Assembly: GCF_001968815.1 (NCBI RefSeq)
Contig: NZ_MIEQ01000027.1
Span: 248,001-312,000, forward strand
Length of the DNA: 64,000 nucleotides
Origin: Motiliproteus sp. MSK22-1
Lineage (GTDB): Bacteria; Pseudomonadota; Gammaproteobacteria; Pseudomonadales; Balneatricaceae
Direction: 5' to 3'
The notes below the pieces were generated by a model that was not told the origin of the DNA, made no database searches, and saw only the letters and a program-made list of their open reading frames with translations. Positions 1 to 10,929 of this stretch are shown here, in pieces (position 1 is the first letter of the stretch; the number at the start of each line of letters is the position of its first letter). The translations under genes and the position numbers were made by a program.

Positions 1-121
1 CTGTGGCGACTTGCTGTTTGCTGAAGGGGGCTCAATCCGGTGAATATGTCGCTTTGCCCTTCACCCTTGTTTTAATTTCCGTACAATATGGGCGATTAAT
101 ATTACGGAGAGCTGAGGATCG

Positions 122-376
122 ATGCCGACCTATGACTATCGCTGTACAGCGACCGGTGAATGCTATGAAGTTCATCATTCTATAAAAGAAAAATTATCAA
201 CTTGGGGGGAGCTTTGCCAAATCACTGGCCGTGATGCCGGTGATATCGCTTTAGATTCCCCCGTAGAGCGTTTGGCAACTGGAGGCCAGGTGGTAAGCCG
301 CAGTGCGCTTAATAATCCGGACCTACCGCCTTGTACCTCTGGTAATGGCTGTCCAAGGGGTGGATGTGGGGTTTGA
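122..376 (+). CDS. FmdB-type small zinc-ribbon-like protein
   Basis: This 84-residue protein begins MPTYDYRC, the typical opening of the FmdB putative regulatory / zinc-ribbon family. The usual first CxxC knuckle is altered here: Cys8 is followed by Cys14, and further cysteines fall at about residue 32 and in the Gly/Cys-rich tail (CTSGNGCPRGGCGV). A version with the PVERLATGG segment and a Cys-rich tail is, as far as I recall, a common gammaproteobacterial variant. The ATG is preceded by the purine-rich GGAGAGCTGAGG. It lies on the same strand as secA, 126 bases upstream. The molecular role of the family is not established, and metal binding is an inference from the cysteines. Confidence 0.75.
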   Translation: MPTYDYRCTATGECYEVHHSIKEKLSTWGELCQITGRDAGDIALDSPVERLATGGQVVSRSALNNPDLPPCTSGNGCPRGGCGV

Positions 377-502
377 ACACACCTTTATTGCTTAGCTTGG
401 CAATTTATCTTCATTCCACCATTGAATTGAGGGTAGAATGCCTCCATTTGAATATAACACTCTGGCCCAACCCGGACCGGCATTGACCAGTAAACCAAAA
501 TT

Positions 503-3244
503 ATGATTGCGCCCCTGATAAGAAAGATCTTTGGAAGTAAGAACGACCGTGAGCTTAAGCGGATGGGTAAGCTTGTCAAAGCAGTTAACGCCCTTGAAGA
601 CGAGATTAGCCAATTAAGCTTAGAGCAGTTGAAAGCTAAAACAGTAGAGTTTCGGGAGCGCTTTCAAGCGGGAGAAACGCTTGATCAGTTACTGCCAGAG
701 GCATTTGCTGTATGTCGAGAAACTTCGAAGCGTATACTGGGTATGCGTCATTTCGATGTACAACTTATCGGTGGTATTACCCTCCATGAGGGGCGAGTTG
801 CAGAAATGCGTACCGGTGAAGGTAAGACTCTGGTAGCAACCCTTGCTGCTTATCTGAACGCCATCCCTGGTGAGGGCATGCATGTAATCACTGTCAACGA
901 CTATCTGGCTAAACGAGATTCCGGTTGGATGGGGCGTCTTTATGAGGCACTTGGTCTGAGCTATGGCGTCATCTACTCCGGCCAGGACCATGAGGAAAAG
1001 AAGGCTGCTTATTCTGCTGATATCACTTACGGAACCAACAATGAGTTCGGTTTTGATTATCTGCGTGACAATATGGCCTTTGCTGTGGAAGACAAAGTTC
1101 AGCGGCCTCTAAGTTTTGCCATTGTCGATGAAGTCGATTCCATTCTGATTGACGAAGCGCGAACACCACTGATTATTTCAGGGCCGGCGGAGGATAGTTC
1201 AGAGTTGTATCAGCGAATTAACCAGCTGATTCCGAAACTAGAACGACAACCGGATCTTAAAGAAGGTGAAGAAGAGCCCAGTGAAGTTGGTCACTTCATA
1301 GTTGATGAGAAACAAAAGTCGGTAGAGTTGACTGAGTTCGGACACGAATATGTTGAACAGTTGTTAATGGAAATGGGGCTTCTTGAAGAAAATGAAAGCC
1401 TGTACGCCCCCAAGAATCTTAATATGCTTCATCACGTTCACGCTGGTTTGAGAGCGCATGTCCTCTACACTCGCGATGTGGACTATATCGTTCAGGATGA
1501 TCAAATTATTATTGTCGATGAACATACCGGGCGCACCATGGCTGGTCGTCGTTGGTCCGAGGGGCTTCATCAGTCAGTGGAAGCTAAGGAAGGTGTTAGC
1601 ATCCAGAACGAGAGTCAGACTCTGGCGTCAACTACGTTCCAGAATTACTTTCGTATCTATAACAAGCTCTCCGGAATGACCGGTACGGCAGATACAGAGG
1701 CGTTCGAGCTGCGACAAATCTACGGTTTGGACGTTGTCGTTATTCCTACCAATAAACCAGTCCAGAGACAGGATTACAACGATCTTGTTTATCTGACGAT
1801 GGAAGAGAAGTTTAATGCCATTGTTGAGGAAGTTAAGGGCTGCATTGAGCGTCAACAGCCTGTGTTGGTGGGTACTGCATCCATTGAAATGTCAGAGGTG
1901 GTTTCCAATTTATTGAACCAGGCAAAAATAAAGCACAATGTTCTGAATGCCAAACACCATGAAAGTGAGGCACAGGTTATCGCCGATGCGGGTTGCCCGG
2001 GTGCGGTTACGATAGCAACCAACATGGCAGGTCGAGGTACCGATATTGTTTTGGGTGGAAACTGGGAGGCGGAGCTTGCCAAGCTCGATAACCCTAGCGA
2101 TGAGCAGGTCGAAGAGATAAAGAGCCGCTGGAAGACGCGTCATCAACAGGTACTTGATGCAGGGGGGTTACACATAGTAGCCACTGAGCGGCATGAATCC
2201 CGTCGTATAGATAATCAGCTTCGCGGTCGTGCCGGTCGACAGGGGGATCCTGGTTCTTCAAGATTCTTCCTATCGCTCGATGACAGTCTGATGCGTATAT
2301 TTGCTTCTGATCGGGTAAAGAACTTCATGCAGGCGCTGGGAATGGAAAATGGAGAGGCTATCGAACATAAGATGGTTTCCAATGCGATAGAAAAAGCCCA
2401 GCGAAAAGTTGAAGGTCGTAACTTTGATATTCGTAAGCAGCTGCTTGAATATGATGATGTTGCTAACGATCAGCGAAAAGCGATTTATGATCAACGAAAT
2501 GAGCTGATGGCTTCAGATGATATATCAGAAACGATTAACGCTATTCGCGAAGAAGTTATTGACGCGGTGATTAATGACTTCATTCCTCCGCAGAGCCTGG
2601 AAGAACAGTGGGATATTGCAGGACTTGAGAAGCAACTGGTTACTGATCTCAATCTGCAACTGCCACTGCAGGAGTGGTTGGATACCGATGATAACCTTCA
2701 CGAAGAGACGCTTAGAAGCAGGATTTTGCAGTCAGCGCTGGATGCCTATAAACAAAAGGAAGAAATTGTTGGCGCCGAATCCATCCGGCTTTTTGAAAAA
2801 CAAGTGATGTTGCAAGTGCTGGATACGATGTGGAAGGAGCATCTGGCTACCATGGATCACCTTCGTCAGGGTATCCATCTGCGTGGATATGCACAGAAAA
2901 ATCCTAAGCAAGAATACAAGCGTGAGTCTTTTGAGCTGTTCCAGGACTTATTGACGAATATTAAGCAAGATGTCGTGCGCATAATTTGTCATGTTCAAGT
3001 TCGCCAACCTGAAGAAATTGAAGAGTTGGAACGGCAACGCAGGGAGGCCCTGGAGCAACAGCAAATGCAATATCAGCATGAGCAAGCTAATGCGATGACT
3101 GCAGAGTCTGCTGGAGAGGAGGTGGCTATTGGTCAGGAAGAACATACTCCTTATGTCAGGGATGAGAGAAAAGTTGGCCGAAATGAGCCCTGTCCCTGTG
3201 GCTCTGGTAAAAAATTCAAACAGTGCCACGGCCGCATAAATTGA
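503..3244 (+). CDS. secA: Preprotein translocase ATPase SecA
   Basis: SecA is the motor ATPase that drives unfolded preproteins through SecYEG; it is cytosolic and peripherally membrane-bound. The 913-residue length is normal for the family. The N-terminus has the [13 protein letters not shown] segment, Walker A (GEGKT) is near residues 105-109, and the DEAD-like VDEVDS box is near 207. The second motor half shows [18 protein letters not shown] and [13 protein letters not shown]. The C-terminus ends in the SEC-C zinc motif [13 protein letters not shown], which binds SecB and ribosomes. I saw no SecM-like arrest peptide upstream. Start, end and function are well supported. Confidence 0.98.
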   Translation: MIAPLIRKIFGSKNDRELKRMGKLVKAVNALEDEISQLSLEQLKAKTVEFRERFQAGETLDQLLPEAFAVCRETSKRILGMRHFDVQLIGGITLHEGRVAEMRTGEGKTLVATLAAYLNAIPGEGMHVITVNDYLAKRDSGWMGRLYEALGLSYGVIYSGQDHEEKKAAYSADITYGTNNEFGFDYLRDNMAFAVEDKVQRPLSFAIVDEVDSILIDEARTPLIISGPAEDSSELYQRINQLIPKLERQPDLKEGEEEPSEVGHFIVDEKQKSVELTEFGHEYVEQLLMEMGLLEENESLYAPKNLNMLHHVHAGLRAHVLYTRDVDYIVQDDQIIIVDEHTGRTMAGRRWSEGLHQSVEAKEGVSIQNESQTLASTTFQNYFRIYNKLSGMTGTADTEAFELRQIYGLDVVVIPTNKPVQRQDYNDLVYLTMEEKFNAIVEEVKGCIERQQPVLVGTASIEMSEVVSNLLNQAKIKHNVLNAKHHESEAQVIADAGCPGAVTIATNMAGRGTDIVLGGNWEAELAKLDNPSDEQVEEIKSRWKTRHQQVLDAGGLHIVATERHESRRIDNQLRGRAGRQGDPGSSRFFLSLDDSLMRIFASDRVKNFMQALGMENGEAIEHKMVSNAIEKAQRKVEGRNFDIRKQLLEYDDVANDQRKAIYDQRNELMASDDISETINAIREEVIDAVINDFIPPQSLEEQWDIAGLEKQLVTDLNLQLPLQEWLDTDDNLHEETLRSRILQSALDAYKQKEEIVGAESIRLFEKQVMLQVLDTMWKEHLATMDHLRQGIHLRGYAQKNPKQEYKRESFELFQDLLTNIKQDVVRIICHVQVRQPEEIEELERQRREALEQQQMQYQHEQANAMTAESAGEEVAIGQEEHTPYVRDERKVGRNEPCPCGSGKKFKQCHGRIN

Positions 3245-3396
3245 TTTTGTTGCCCTGGTACCAGTGTTGAATACCGTAGAGTGTTGAATAACTTAGGTAG
3301 AACAATGACTTAGTTAGAACTACCTAGAGTGTGTTGTTTCACCAAAACCGCTTTATCCAAAGACAGTTTATTCGTTGAAACCAGGAGTTTTATAGC

Positions 3397-4638
3397 GTGG
3401 CAGTAGGACCTGATAGATTACCGAATTTTCAAACCATTAATGGTGTTCGTTTGGGTACTGCATGCGCCGGTATTAAAAAACCGGATCATCGGGATTTGGT
3501 CGTGATGGAGCTTGCTGCAGGCTCTTCAATTGCAGGAGTGTTTACCCAAAATGCTTTTTGCGCCGCACCGGTTCTGGTTGCTAAAGAGCACCTGGCTAAG
3601 CAGCGTCTCGAAAAACAACAGTCTAGCGGATCCTCTCCAAGTTATTTACTGGTGAATACTGGTAATGCTAATGCGGGTACGGGGGCGCAGGGCATGTCTG
3701 ACGCTTTTGTCAGCTGTCAGTCGCTGGCGGAGCATGTCAGTGTCAAACCAGAAGCCGTCTTGCCATTTTCAACCGGGGTTATTGGCGAAAAGCTTCCGAT
3801 AGAAAAAATTCAGCAGAGTATTCCTGAAGCGGTTTCAGCGCTGGATGAGCAAGGCTGGGAAGATGCCGCCTGGGGGATCATGACAACTGATACCCGACCG
3901 AAGGGGAGTAGTCGATTAATCGAATATCAGGACCAGACCATTAGAATCAGTGGTATATCCAAGGGTTCTGGAATGATCTGTCCCAATATGGCTACCATGC
4001 TGGCTTATGTCGCAACCGATGCAAAAGTTGAAGAAGAAGCTCTCCAGAGATTATTGTCCGAGACGGCAGAACGAACGTTCAATCGAGTGACTGTCGACGG
4101 AGATACTTCCACAAACGATTCTTGTATTTTGATAGCCACGGGGACTGGAGTAGATATTGCGCCTGGCACAGAGCTGTGGCAATTATTCGCGGAAGCGATC
4201 GAATCAGTGTTACTTGAACTGGCCCAGGCAATTGTCCGAGATGGGGAAGGGGCGACTAAGTTCGTAACAGTCGCAGTTGAAGGGGCAAATAGTCAATCAG
4301 AAGCGCTTCAAACTGCTTACACAGTTGCGCATTCGCCTTTGGTGAAAACGGCTTTGTTTGCCTGTGATCCCAACTGGGGACGTATCCTGGCAGCAGTAGG
4401 CAGGGCGGGAATCGTTGATTTGGACGTTGCTGATCTGAAAATTTATCTAAACGACGTTTGTATCGTTGAAAGTGGCGGTCGAGCCAATAGCTATACAGAG
4501 GAGCTGGGGCAGGCGGTTATGGATGGCGAAGAAATTTTGATTCGCATTCTGTTAAATCGTGGTGCTGTTTCAGATCAGGTCTGGACTAATGACCTTTCTC
4601 ATGATTACGTCAGTATTAATGCCGATTATCGATCCTGA
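3397..4638 (+). CDS. argJ: Bifunctional glutamate N-acetyltransferase / ornithine acetyltransferase ArgJ
   Basis: ArgJ transfers the acetyl group of N-acetylornithine to glutamate, recycling acetyl groups in arginine synthesis; many members also use acetyl-CoA. The 413-residue protein has the self-cleavage signature KGSGMICPNMATM, with Thr200 as the expected N-terminal nucleophile of the beta chain. VDGDTSTNDS and CDPNWGRILAA are further family motifs. The start is GTG, preceded by CAGGAG at a suitable distance. It lies between secA and the Nudix/ThiE gene, a frequent gammaproteobacterial order. Whether this copy is bifunctional or ornithine-only cannot be read from the sequence. Confidence 0.96.
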   Translation: MAVGPDRLPNFQTINGVRLGTACAGIKKPDHRDLVVMELAAGSSIAGVFTQNAFCAAPVLVAKEHLAKQRLEKQQSSGSSPSYLLVNTGNANAGTGAQGMSDAFVSCQSLAEHVSVKPEAVLPFSTGVIGEKLPIEKIQQSIPEAVSALDEQGWEDAAWGIMTTDTRPKGSSRLIEYQDQTIRISGISKGSGMICPNMATMLAYVATDAKVEEEALQRLLSETAERTFNRVTVDGDTSTNDSCILIATGTGVDIAPGTELWQLFAEAIESVLLELAQAIVRDGEGATKFVTVAVEGANSQSEALQTAYTVAHSPLVKTALFACDPNWGRILAAVGRAGIVDLDVADLKIYLNDVCIVESGGRANSYTEELGQAVMDGEEILIRILLNRGAVSDQVWTNDLSHDYVSINADYRS

Positions 4639-4716
4639 TTATTATTTGAACATAGATACTGACAAATTTACTAAGGCAATTTCTCCAAAGACGGATCAGG
4701 ATTAATAGGCTCTATT

Positions 4717-5730
4717 TTGAATAAAGTTGTTCATGTGGCAGCCGCTGCAATCTTTGGTGCGGATGGCCGGCTGTTAATTTCCAAGCGTCCTGCACATGTG
4801 CATCAGGGAGGGCTTTGGGAGTTTCCCGGTGGTAAGGTAGAGCCGGGTGAGACGGTTAGCGAAGCTCTTTGCCGAGAGTTACAGGAGGAGCTGGGTATTG
4901 TTACTGAGCAGTATTCTCCTTTGATACGGATTCCTTACAGTTATCCCGATAAAACAGTTCTGTTGGATGTGTGGCGAGTTATTCGATTCAGTGGAAAGCC
5001 CGTTGGCTGTGAGGGGCAAGCTCTGAAGTGGCTGGATACGCAGGAGCTGGATGCAGCCGCTTTTCCCGCTGCAAATCGACCGATCATCGATGCCCTGTTG
5101 TTGCCGGATCGTTATATGATCACGGGACCTTCTATTGATGACGCTGATTACTTGAACCGATTTGAGAGGGCATTAAAAGCCGGGATTCAAATGGTGCAAT
5201 TTCGGGCCAATCATTCCTTTCAGTCAGCACTGTTGGAAAAATCCATAGAGCTGTGTCGTCGTTATCGGGCCTTGCTTATCCTCAATGATTCCCTGGAGCT
5301 TGCCAGCGAATTTGATGTTGACGGTATTCATTTGACTTCCAAACAGCTTGTGTCCATAGAGGCTGATACACTGAGGGCTTGGCGTGAAACTAAAGAAAAG
5401 AAGCGGAATAAGGTATGGATCGGCGCTTCTTGCCATAATGAAGCAGAGCTTAAGCGTGCCACTGAGCTGGGTGCAAACTATGCCTCATTGTCACCAATAC
5501 AAAAAACAGGCTCTCATCCTGATACAGCTGCCCTAGGTATGGATAGGTTTAGATATCTGGTGGATAAAGCCTCAATACCTGTTTTTGCTCTGGGAGGGAT
5601 GAGTATGAATTCCACTGAACAGGTTATACAGTACGGGGGGCAGGGGATTGCTGCCATCAGTGCATTTTGGGAGCCGCATGAGTTGGAGAAACTATCTGAT
5701 GCGGCTTGCGAAGACTCTAGTGTAGGTTAG
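4717..5730 (+). CDS. mutT: Nudix hydrolase (MutT-like) fused to a ThiE-like domain
   Basis: This 337-residue protein has two domains. Residues 1-130 form a Nudix hydrolase with a complete Nudix box near 38-61 (GGKVEPGE, then RELQEELG), as in MutT, which removes 8-oxo-dGTP from the nucleotide pool. Residues 130-330 resemble thiamine-phosphate synthase (ThiE) or TenI, a TIM barrel with MVQFRAN, LILND, DGIHL, IGASCHN and FALGGM. This fusion is common in gammaproteobacteria, and the role of the second domain is unclear. The start is TTG with only a weak upstream purine stretch. Its 3' end overlaps the convergent yacG by 14 bases. Confidence 0.9.
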   Translation: MNKVVHVAAAAIFGADGRLLISKRPAHVHQGGLWEFPGGKVEPGETVSEALCRELQEELGIVTEQYSPLIRIPYSYPDKTVLLDVWRVIRFSGKPVGCEGQALKWLDTQELDAAAFPAANRPIIDALLLPDRYMITGPSIDDADYLNRFERALKAGIQMVQFRANHSFQSALLEKSIELCRRYRALLILNDSLELASEFDVDGIHLTSKQLVSIEADTLRAWRETKEKKRNKVWIGASCHNEAELKRATELGANYASLSPIQKTGSHPDTAALGMDRFRYLVDKASIPVFALGGMSMNSTEQVIQYGGQGIAAISAFWEPHELEKLSDAACEDSSVG

Positions 5731-5956
5731 GTAAATCCCAGTCTGATTTTTCATCACTGCCCACATCAAGATCCCCAAGTTGCTCTGATTGAGATTGGCC
5801 GTCTACCTGATATTCTTCACTGGCCCATGCTCCAAGGTCAATAAGGCGACAGCGTTCGGAGCAGAATGGTCTGAACGCTGTTTTTTCAGATAAATTGACG
5901 GGCTTACGGCATTGCGGACAAGGTATCGTTGTTTTCATTGATGTATTTGAGGCCAT
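5717..5956 (-). CDS. yacG: DNA gyrase inhibitor YacG (zinc-binding)
   Basis: This 79-residue protein has the YacG four-cysteine zinc site: Cys13, Cys16, Cys32 and Cys36, in CPQC and FRPFCSERCR, followed by LIDLGAWASEEY. The E. coli homologue binds GyrB and inhibits gyrase. Translation could also begin at Met7, immediately before the zinc domain. It is the first of the leftward genes yacG-coaE-pilD-pilC-pilB by position, although transcription runs the other way, so it is last in that run. The C-terminus after about residue 55 is acidic and low in complexity. Confidence 0.93.
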   Translation of the reverse strand: MASNTSMKTTIPCPQCRKPVNLSEKTAFRPFCSERCRLIDLGAWASEEYQVDGQSQSEQLGDLDVGSDEKSDWDLPNLH

Positions 5957-6040
5957 TGTTAATCTATTTAAACGTTATTAGGCTAAGTGCAATGAAGTTA
6001 AGCTTAGTTGCTATTTATTAGCTACTATCTATTAGTTTGC

Positions 6041-6643
6041 TCATTCATTGTTGTGGGCCATATTCCGAAATTTGTTATCCAGGCTAAGTACCGTCTTTGA
6101 GAGTTGCTCAGCCGGGCCTGTGTTATTGATGATGCTATCAGCTTTCGATAATCGATCATCCCTGCTGCATTGGGCGTTAAGTATTGCTCTGACCTGATCT
6201 TCGCTATTATTATCCCGTGCCAGAGTACGTTCTATCTGAATCGCTTCCGGGACGTCAACTACCAGAATATGATCTGTGAGTTGGTGCTGGTCAGTTTCCA
6301 ATAACAAGGGCGAAACGAGTATGACGTAGTCCGATTCAGCAGACTCTAGCTGTTGAATCGTAAGCTGTCTAATAAGCGGGTGTAACAGCTTTTCCAGCCA
6401 GACTCGTTGTTCAGGTTGCTGGAAAACACGATGTCTCAATTTAGCCCGATTCAGCGCGCCATTCGTTAATAGAATCTCAGTCCCAAAGTGTTCAGCAATG
6501 ATTTGTAATGCGGGTGTTCCAATCTCGACAACTTCCCGGGCAACGATGTCTGTATCAACAACTTTAATATCCCGAGCAGCAAATAGCTCTGCAACCGTTG
6601 ATTTACCACTGCCGATACCACCCGTCAGGCCTACTGTAAACAT
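6041..6643 (-). CDS. coaE: Dephospho-CoA kinase
   Basis: CoaE phosphorylates the ribose 3'-hydroxyl of dephospho-CoA, the last step of coenzyme A synthesis. The 200-residue protein starts MFTVGLTGGIGSGKST, giving a P-loop at residues 8-16, followed by the acceptor-side DTD motif near residue 32. SPLLLE and ILVVDVPE are also family features, as is the RDDRLSKAD lid-like segment. It lies 15 bases downstream of pilD and is probably co-transcribed with the pilus genes, a standard linkage in gammaproteobacteria. The last residues (NNE) are close to the stop, with no odd features. Confidence 0.97.
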   Translation of the reverse strand: MFTVGLTGGIGSGKSTVAELFAARDIKVVDTDIVAREVVEIGTPALQIIAEHFGTEILLTNGALNRAKLRHRVFQQPEQRVWLEKLLHPLIRQLTIQQLESAESDYVILVSPLLLETDQHQLTDHILVVDVPEAIQIERTLARDNNSEDQVRAILNAQCSRDDRLSKADSIINNTGPAEQLSKTVLSLDNKFRNMAHNNE

Positions 6644-6658
6644 TCTATATGCCTTTGT

Positions 6659-7543
6659 TCAGGTTAAAAACTGCCAGTAATAGTCGGTAATCGCTTGACC
6701 CCAGATCAGCGCGATCCAGCCAGCGATCGCCAGAAAAGGGCCGAAGGGCATAGGCTGGCTGTGATCTCGTCCCTTCAGGGCTATCAGGGCAATGCCAATT
6801 ATTGCGCCGACTAAAGAAGATAGCAGGATGATCAACGGCAACATCTGCCACCCTACCCAGGCGCCGAGAGCCGCCAGAAGTTTAAAATCACCGTAACCCA
6901 TCCCCTCTTTGCCGGTAGCTAACTTGAATGCCCAGTAAACAGACCAGAGAGCAAGGTAACCCAGTACGGCGCCCCAGAAAGCGCTGCTTAGATCGGTGAT
7001 TAAGTTTTGGCTGTTTATCATCAGTCCCAGCCACAGCAGGGGAAGCGTCATATTGTCGGGAAGGAGCTGATGATCGAAGTCGATCATAGTTAATGCAATT
7101 AAAACCCATGTCAGGATGAGGAGAGCCAATGTCAGCGCAGAGAAGCCATAAACATAGGCAATATAGCCGGACAGAAGTCCGGTAATCATTTCCAGTAATG
7201 GATAACGAGCAGATATGCCATTTTTACAGGAAGAGCAACGACCTCTCAGTAGTAGATAGCTTATTACAGGTATGTTTTCATAGGCACGAATTTCATGACC
7301 ACAATCAGGGCACCTTGATCGGGGGACCGCTAAATTAAAGGGGGTGGAAAGGGGAGCGCCAAGATATTCTTCAGCCTGGTTTGTCTCCAGTAACTCCTTG
7401 CATTGTGAATTCCATTCCCGCTTCATCATTTCAGGAAGCCGATAGATAACGACGTTTAGAAAGCTACCGACCAACAGTCCCAGAGTCAGACAAAGTAAAG
7501 TTGTTAGACTGGGGGTGCTGTTTAGTAAATCGTACAAGGACAA
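6659..7543 (-). CDS. pilD: Type IV prepilin peptidase / N-methyltransferase PilD
   Basis: PilD is the inner-membrane aspartyl protease that cleaves type III leader peptides of prepilins and pseudopilins and methylates the new N-terminus. The 294-residue protein has the cytoplasmic zinc domain with Cys78/Cys81 and Cys103/Cys106, then several membrane helices. The catalytic aspartates sit in MIDFDHQLLPD (near Asp155/157) and GYGDFKLLA (Asp219). It sits between pilC and coaE in the usual pilBCD order. PilD would process PilA encoded at 10.9 kb and also type II secretion pseudopilins if present elsewhere. Confidence 0.97.
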   Translation of the reverse strand: MSLYDLLNSTPSLTTLLCLTLGLLVGSFLNVVIYRLPEMMKREWNSQCKELLETNQAEEYLGAPLSTPFNLAVPRSRCPDCGHEIRAYENIPVISYLLLRGRCSSCKNGISARYPLLEMITGLLSGYIAYVYGFSALTLALLILTWVLIALTMIDFDHQLLPDNMTLPLLWLGLMINSQNLITDLSSAFWGAVLGYLALWSVYWAFKLATGKEGMGYGDFKLLAALGAWVGWQMLPLIILLSSLVGAIIGIALIALKGRDHSQPMPFGPFLAIAGWIALIWGQAITDYYWQFLT

Positions 7544-7612
7544 AGATGGATCCTTAAGGAAGCTGTTCTTGAAAAGCTAAAACCAGCGCTGCCTGTTTAT
7601 ATTTGGGGCACA

Positions 7613-8833
7613 TTAAACAACTTCGCCCAGTTTGAATATAGGCAGATACATTGCGATAACCAATCCGCCTACCAGCACGCCTAGTATAGCCATAATAAAG
7701 GGCTCCATTAGTGCAGTCAGGTTATCTACAGCATTATCCACTTCTGCTTCATAAAAAGTGGCAACCTTGTCCAGCATCTCATCAAGAGATCCCGATTCCT
7801 CACCGATTGCTATCATTTGCACCGCCATATTGGGAAATACTCCGGTGAATCGCGTAGAGTTTTGCAGCGACTGGCCAGTAGATACGCCATTGCGGATCTG
7901 GTTAATGGCGTTTCGATAGATGACATTGCCTGACGCTCCTGCAGCAGAGTTAAGGGCTTCAACCAAGGGCACGCCGGCAGCAAATGTGGTCGATAGAGTA
8001 CGGGCAAAACGGGCGATAGCAGCCTTGTTTAATATATCTCCGATAACCGGAATTTTTAGTGACAATTTGTCTATTGCATCGGAGAATTTTTCAGACCGGT
8101 GTAATGCTTCCTTAAATGCGAAGGCCGCACCGATTACGGCAGCCAGTGCTATATACCAATAGTTCTGTGCTATTTCCGAAAGGCCTATTACAAACTTGGT
8201 AAAAGCAGGCAGATCTGCGCCAAAACCCTGAAAAATAGATTCAAACTGAGGAACAACTTTTATCAGCAAAATAGCAGAAACCACAATACCCACAATAATA
8301 ACGGCGATCGGGTAGGTCATCGCTTTTTTGATTTTAGCTTTCAGGGCTTCGGTTTTTTCTTTATAGGTCGCAATTCGATCCAGCATGGTTTCCAATGCAC
8401 CGGACTGTTCACCAGCTTGCACTAGGTTGCAGAACAGATCGTCAAATTGCCTGGGATGTTTGGCAAGAGCCGAGGCAAGATTTCCACCGCTGGCAACATC
8501 ATTTTTGATATCACCAATCATCTTTTTAAGCTGGATTTTTTCTACACCGCCCGCCACGATGTCGAAAGCCTGTATTAGTGGCACACCGGCTTTTAACATC
8601 GTTGCTAACTGCCGGGTAAAGAGTGCGATATCCAGTGGAGTGGTTTTTTTGCCGGCAGCACCAAACATTGAGGTGCGTTCTTTGGCGACCTTGCCTGGAA
8701 TAATGCCTTGTTTTCTGAGTAGGGCTTTAGCAAAGGCAGGGTTCTCCGCATCAATCTTACCTTTGCTTTTGTTCCCGTTTTTATCCTTGCCTTCCCAGAC
8801 GAAAGAAAATACTTTTGCTTCTTTTGCCGCCAT
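7613..8833 (-). CDS. pilC: Type IV pilus inner-membrane platform protein PilC
   Basis: PilC is the polytopic inner-membrane protein on which the pilus assembles and which couples to the PilB and PilT motors. The 406-residue length is typical. Two T2SSF repeats are visible: in the first, FTRQLATMLKAGVPLIQAFDI, shortened here to its core LATMLKAGVPL, and in the second LSTTFAAGVPLVEAL. Hydrophobic helices occur near residues 170-195, 215-240 and 375-400. The N-terminal 50 residues are basic and predicted cytosolic. It lies 69 bases upstream of pilD and 97 bases downstream of pilB on the same strand. Confidence 0.97.
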   Translation of the reverse strand: MAAKEAKVFSFVWEGKDKNGNKSKGKIDAENPAFAKALLRKQGIIPGKVAKERTSMFGAAGKKTTPLDIALFTRQLATMLKAGVPLIQAFDIVAGGVEKIQLKKMIGDIKNDVASGGNLASALAKHPRQFDDLFCNLVQAGEQSGALETMLDRIATYKEKTEALKAKIKKAMTYPIAVIIVGIVVSAILLIKVVPQFESIFQGFGADLPAFTKFVIGLSEIAQNYWYIALAAVIGAAFAFKEALHRSEKFSDAIDKLSLKIPVIGDILNKAAIARFARTLSTTFAAGVPLVEALNSAAGASGNVIYRNAINQIRNGVSTGQSLQNSTRFTGVFPNMAVQMIAIGEESGSLDEMLDKVATFYEAEVDNAVDNLTALMEPFIMAILGVLVGGLVIAMYLPIFKLGEVV

Positions 8834-8930
8834 TTTTGGGTTCCGATCAACGTCTCTTTAAGAATATCTGTCGAAAATATATCACGTAAAAGCTGCCCGT
8901 TAGCAGTAATTTCTGAGTATAAACCCTGGC

Positions 8931-10649
8931 TTAAGCTTTGACGACCCGATTTACTTCTTCAAGGCTGGTTAACCCGTTGGCTGCTTTGATCAGCCCTGAT
9001 TTTCTAAGATTGTTGACTCCTTGCTTGCTTGCCATGCTTGCAATTTCCAGAGAGTTTCCATTGCTCATAATTAACTCAGCAATCTCTGGGGTCATTGGCA
9101 GAAGTTCATAGATACCGACACGGCCTTTATAGCCACCGATACAACTATTGCAACCAACCGGGCCGTAGATATCCAAGCCTGAATCGACCTGTGCCTGAGT
9201 ATAACCTTCTTCGAGTAAGGTTGCCTTGGGAATATCAACCGGTTGTTTACACTTGCTACATAAGCGTCGGGCTAGCCGTTGAGCGATGATCAAGCTGACT
9301 GAGGTTGCTATATTGAAGGCTGGCACGCCCATATTTCGAAGGCGGGTCAGGGTCTCGGGGGCACTGTTGGTATGCAGTGTGGAAAGTACCATATGGCCCG
9401 TTTGGGCTGCTTTGATGGCAATCTCTGCCGTTTCAAGGTCACGGATCTCACCTACCATAACAATGTCCGGGTCTTGGCGAAGGAAAGACCGAAGCGCAGT
9501 GGCAAAGGTTAGGCCAACTTTGGTATTTACATGGACCTGGTTGATGCCTTCCAGGTTTATTTCTACAGGATCTTCTGCGGTGGATATATTCCGCTCTGGT
9601 GTATTGAGTATATTCAGGCCAGTGTACAGTGATACGGTCTTACCACTACCCGTAGGCCCGGTAACCAGTATCATTCCCTGAGGCTCTTCCAGAATTTTCA
9701 GGTAAAGTGCTTTTTGTTCGGGGTCATAACCCAGGGCATCTATGCCCATTTGAGCACTGGCAGAATCAAGAATACGCAATACAATTTTTTCGCCCCAGAG
9801 TGTTGGTAGAGTATTTACCCGGAAATCGATAGATTTTGTTTTTGAAATTCGCATCTTTATCCGGCCATCCTGGGGTATGCGACGTTCGGAAATATCCATC
9901 TGTGACATGACTTTTAAGCGGGCGCTTAAGCGGGGAGTTAGGTTTACTGGAGGTCTCGCAACCTCATGTAGAATTCCATCTGTTCTAAAGCGAATGCGGT
10001 AAGCTTTTTCGTAGGGTTCAAAGTGAATGTCGGATGAACCACCCTTTATGGCATCTAATAGAATTTTATTGACAAAGCGAACGATGGGGGCCTCGTTTGC
10101 TCCTTCGTCTTCAGCTTCGGTGTTTGCATTAGGATCCTGTATATCTTCAAGCTCAAGGTTTTCAAGGTCCTCGTCTTCCAGGCCATCCAATGCAGACCCT
10201 TGCTGCTGATCAAGGAACTTATCAATTGCTCTGGCTAGCTTATCTTCTTCGACAACGACTGCTTCTGTCTTTATTCCAGTGTGGAATTTGATTTCATCCA
10301 AGGCGATGACATTGGTTGGATCAGAAACCGCTATATAGATACGGTTATCTCTCTTGATTAATGGAACTGCATGGTGTTTTCGGACTAATTGTTCCGAGAC
10401 CAGATCCTGGGGGGACTGGCTGAAATCAAATTCATCCAGATCCAGCAATGGAATACCAAACTCATCGGCAGCTGCTGTTGCAGCCTTATAGGCACTGACC
10501 AACTTCTCTTGTACTGCGTAACTGATAAAGGATGTGTTCTGTTTGTTGGCTTCCAGAAGGGCATGAGTAGCATTCTCTGAAGAAAGAATGCTGTCATTGA
10601 CCAATCTTTTGGCTAATCCGGTTAGCGGCTGTATAGGTTGTACGCTCAT
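8931..10649 (-). CDS. pilB: Type IV pilus assembly ATPase PilB
   Basis: PilB is the cytosolic hexameric ATPase that powers pilus extension. The 572-residue protein has an N-terminal MshEN-type domain, an acidic linker near residues 165-185, and the T2SSE core. Walker A (GPTGSGKT) is near residue 331, the Asp-box and Walker B regions include [14 protein letters not shown], and a His-box follows ([12 protein letters not shown]). The C-terminal zinc finger is formed by CSKC near 462 and CNSC near 491. It is divergent from pilA. The start has an upstream GAGAGC. Confidence 0.98.
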   Translation of the reverse strand: MSVQPIQPLTGLAKRLVNDSILSSENATHALLEANKQNTSFISYAVQEKLVSAYKAATAAADEFGIPLLDLDEFDFSQSPQDLVSEQLVRKHHAVPLIKRDNRIYIAVSDPTNVIALDEIKFHTGIKTEAVVVEEDKLARAIDKFLDQQQGSALDGLEDEDLENLELEDIQDPNANTEAEDEGANEAPIVRFVNKILLDAIKGGSSDIHFEPYEKAYRIRFRTDGILHEVARPPVNLTPRLSARLKVMSQMDISERRIPQDGRIKMRISKTKSIDFRVNTLPTLWGEKIVLRILDSASAQMGIDALGYDPEQKALYLKILEEPQGMILVTGPTGSGKTVSLYTGLNILNTPERNISTAEDPVEINLEGINQVHVNTKVGLTFATALRSFLRQDPDIVMVGEIRDLETAEIAIKAAQTGHMVLSTLHTNSAPETLTRLRNMGVPAFNIATSVSLIIAQRLARRLCSKCKQPVDIPKATLLEEGYTQAQVDSGLDIYGPVGCNSCIGGYKGRVGIYELLPMTPEIAELIMSNGNSLEIASMASKQGVNNLRKSGLIKAANGLTSLEEVNRVVKA

Positions 10650-10929
10650 AGTCTTGGCAGCTCTCGGTGTGGAATTATCACGATAGCAAATATTGAGTTA
10701 AATCAAAGAGTGGTTAACTAGACCATAGCACTTATGTACTTGTTATGAAACGCTGACTATACTCGGATGCATAGAGTTGGATGATGTATTGTTTTAGGTA
10801 TACAAGTGTTTAACTCTTGTCACTCTGGGGCCGTGGTAAGCAAAACTACCGGTGCTTAAGAAAGAAAACTGTTTTTACAACAATTAGGCCAGGACTCGAC
10901 TGGTGTTCAAAACTCTTGGGAGAGATCAA

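Noticed and set aside
10828..10841. Possible sigma54 promoter of pilA (GG-N10-GC)
   Set aside because: The TGGCAC and TTGC boxes are poor (GGGCCG and AAGC), so the match is limited to the two dinucleotides. A pilA sigma54 promoter is expected, but this one is not convincing.
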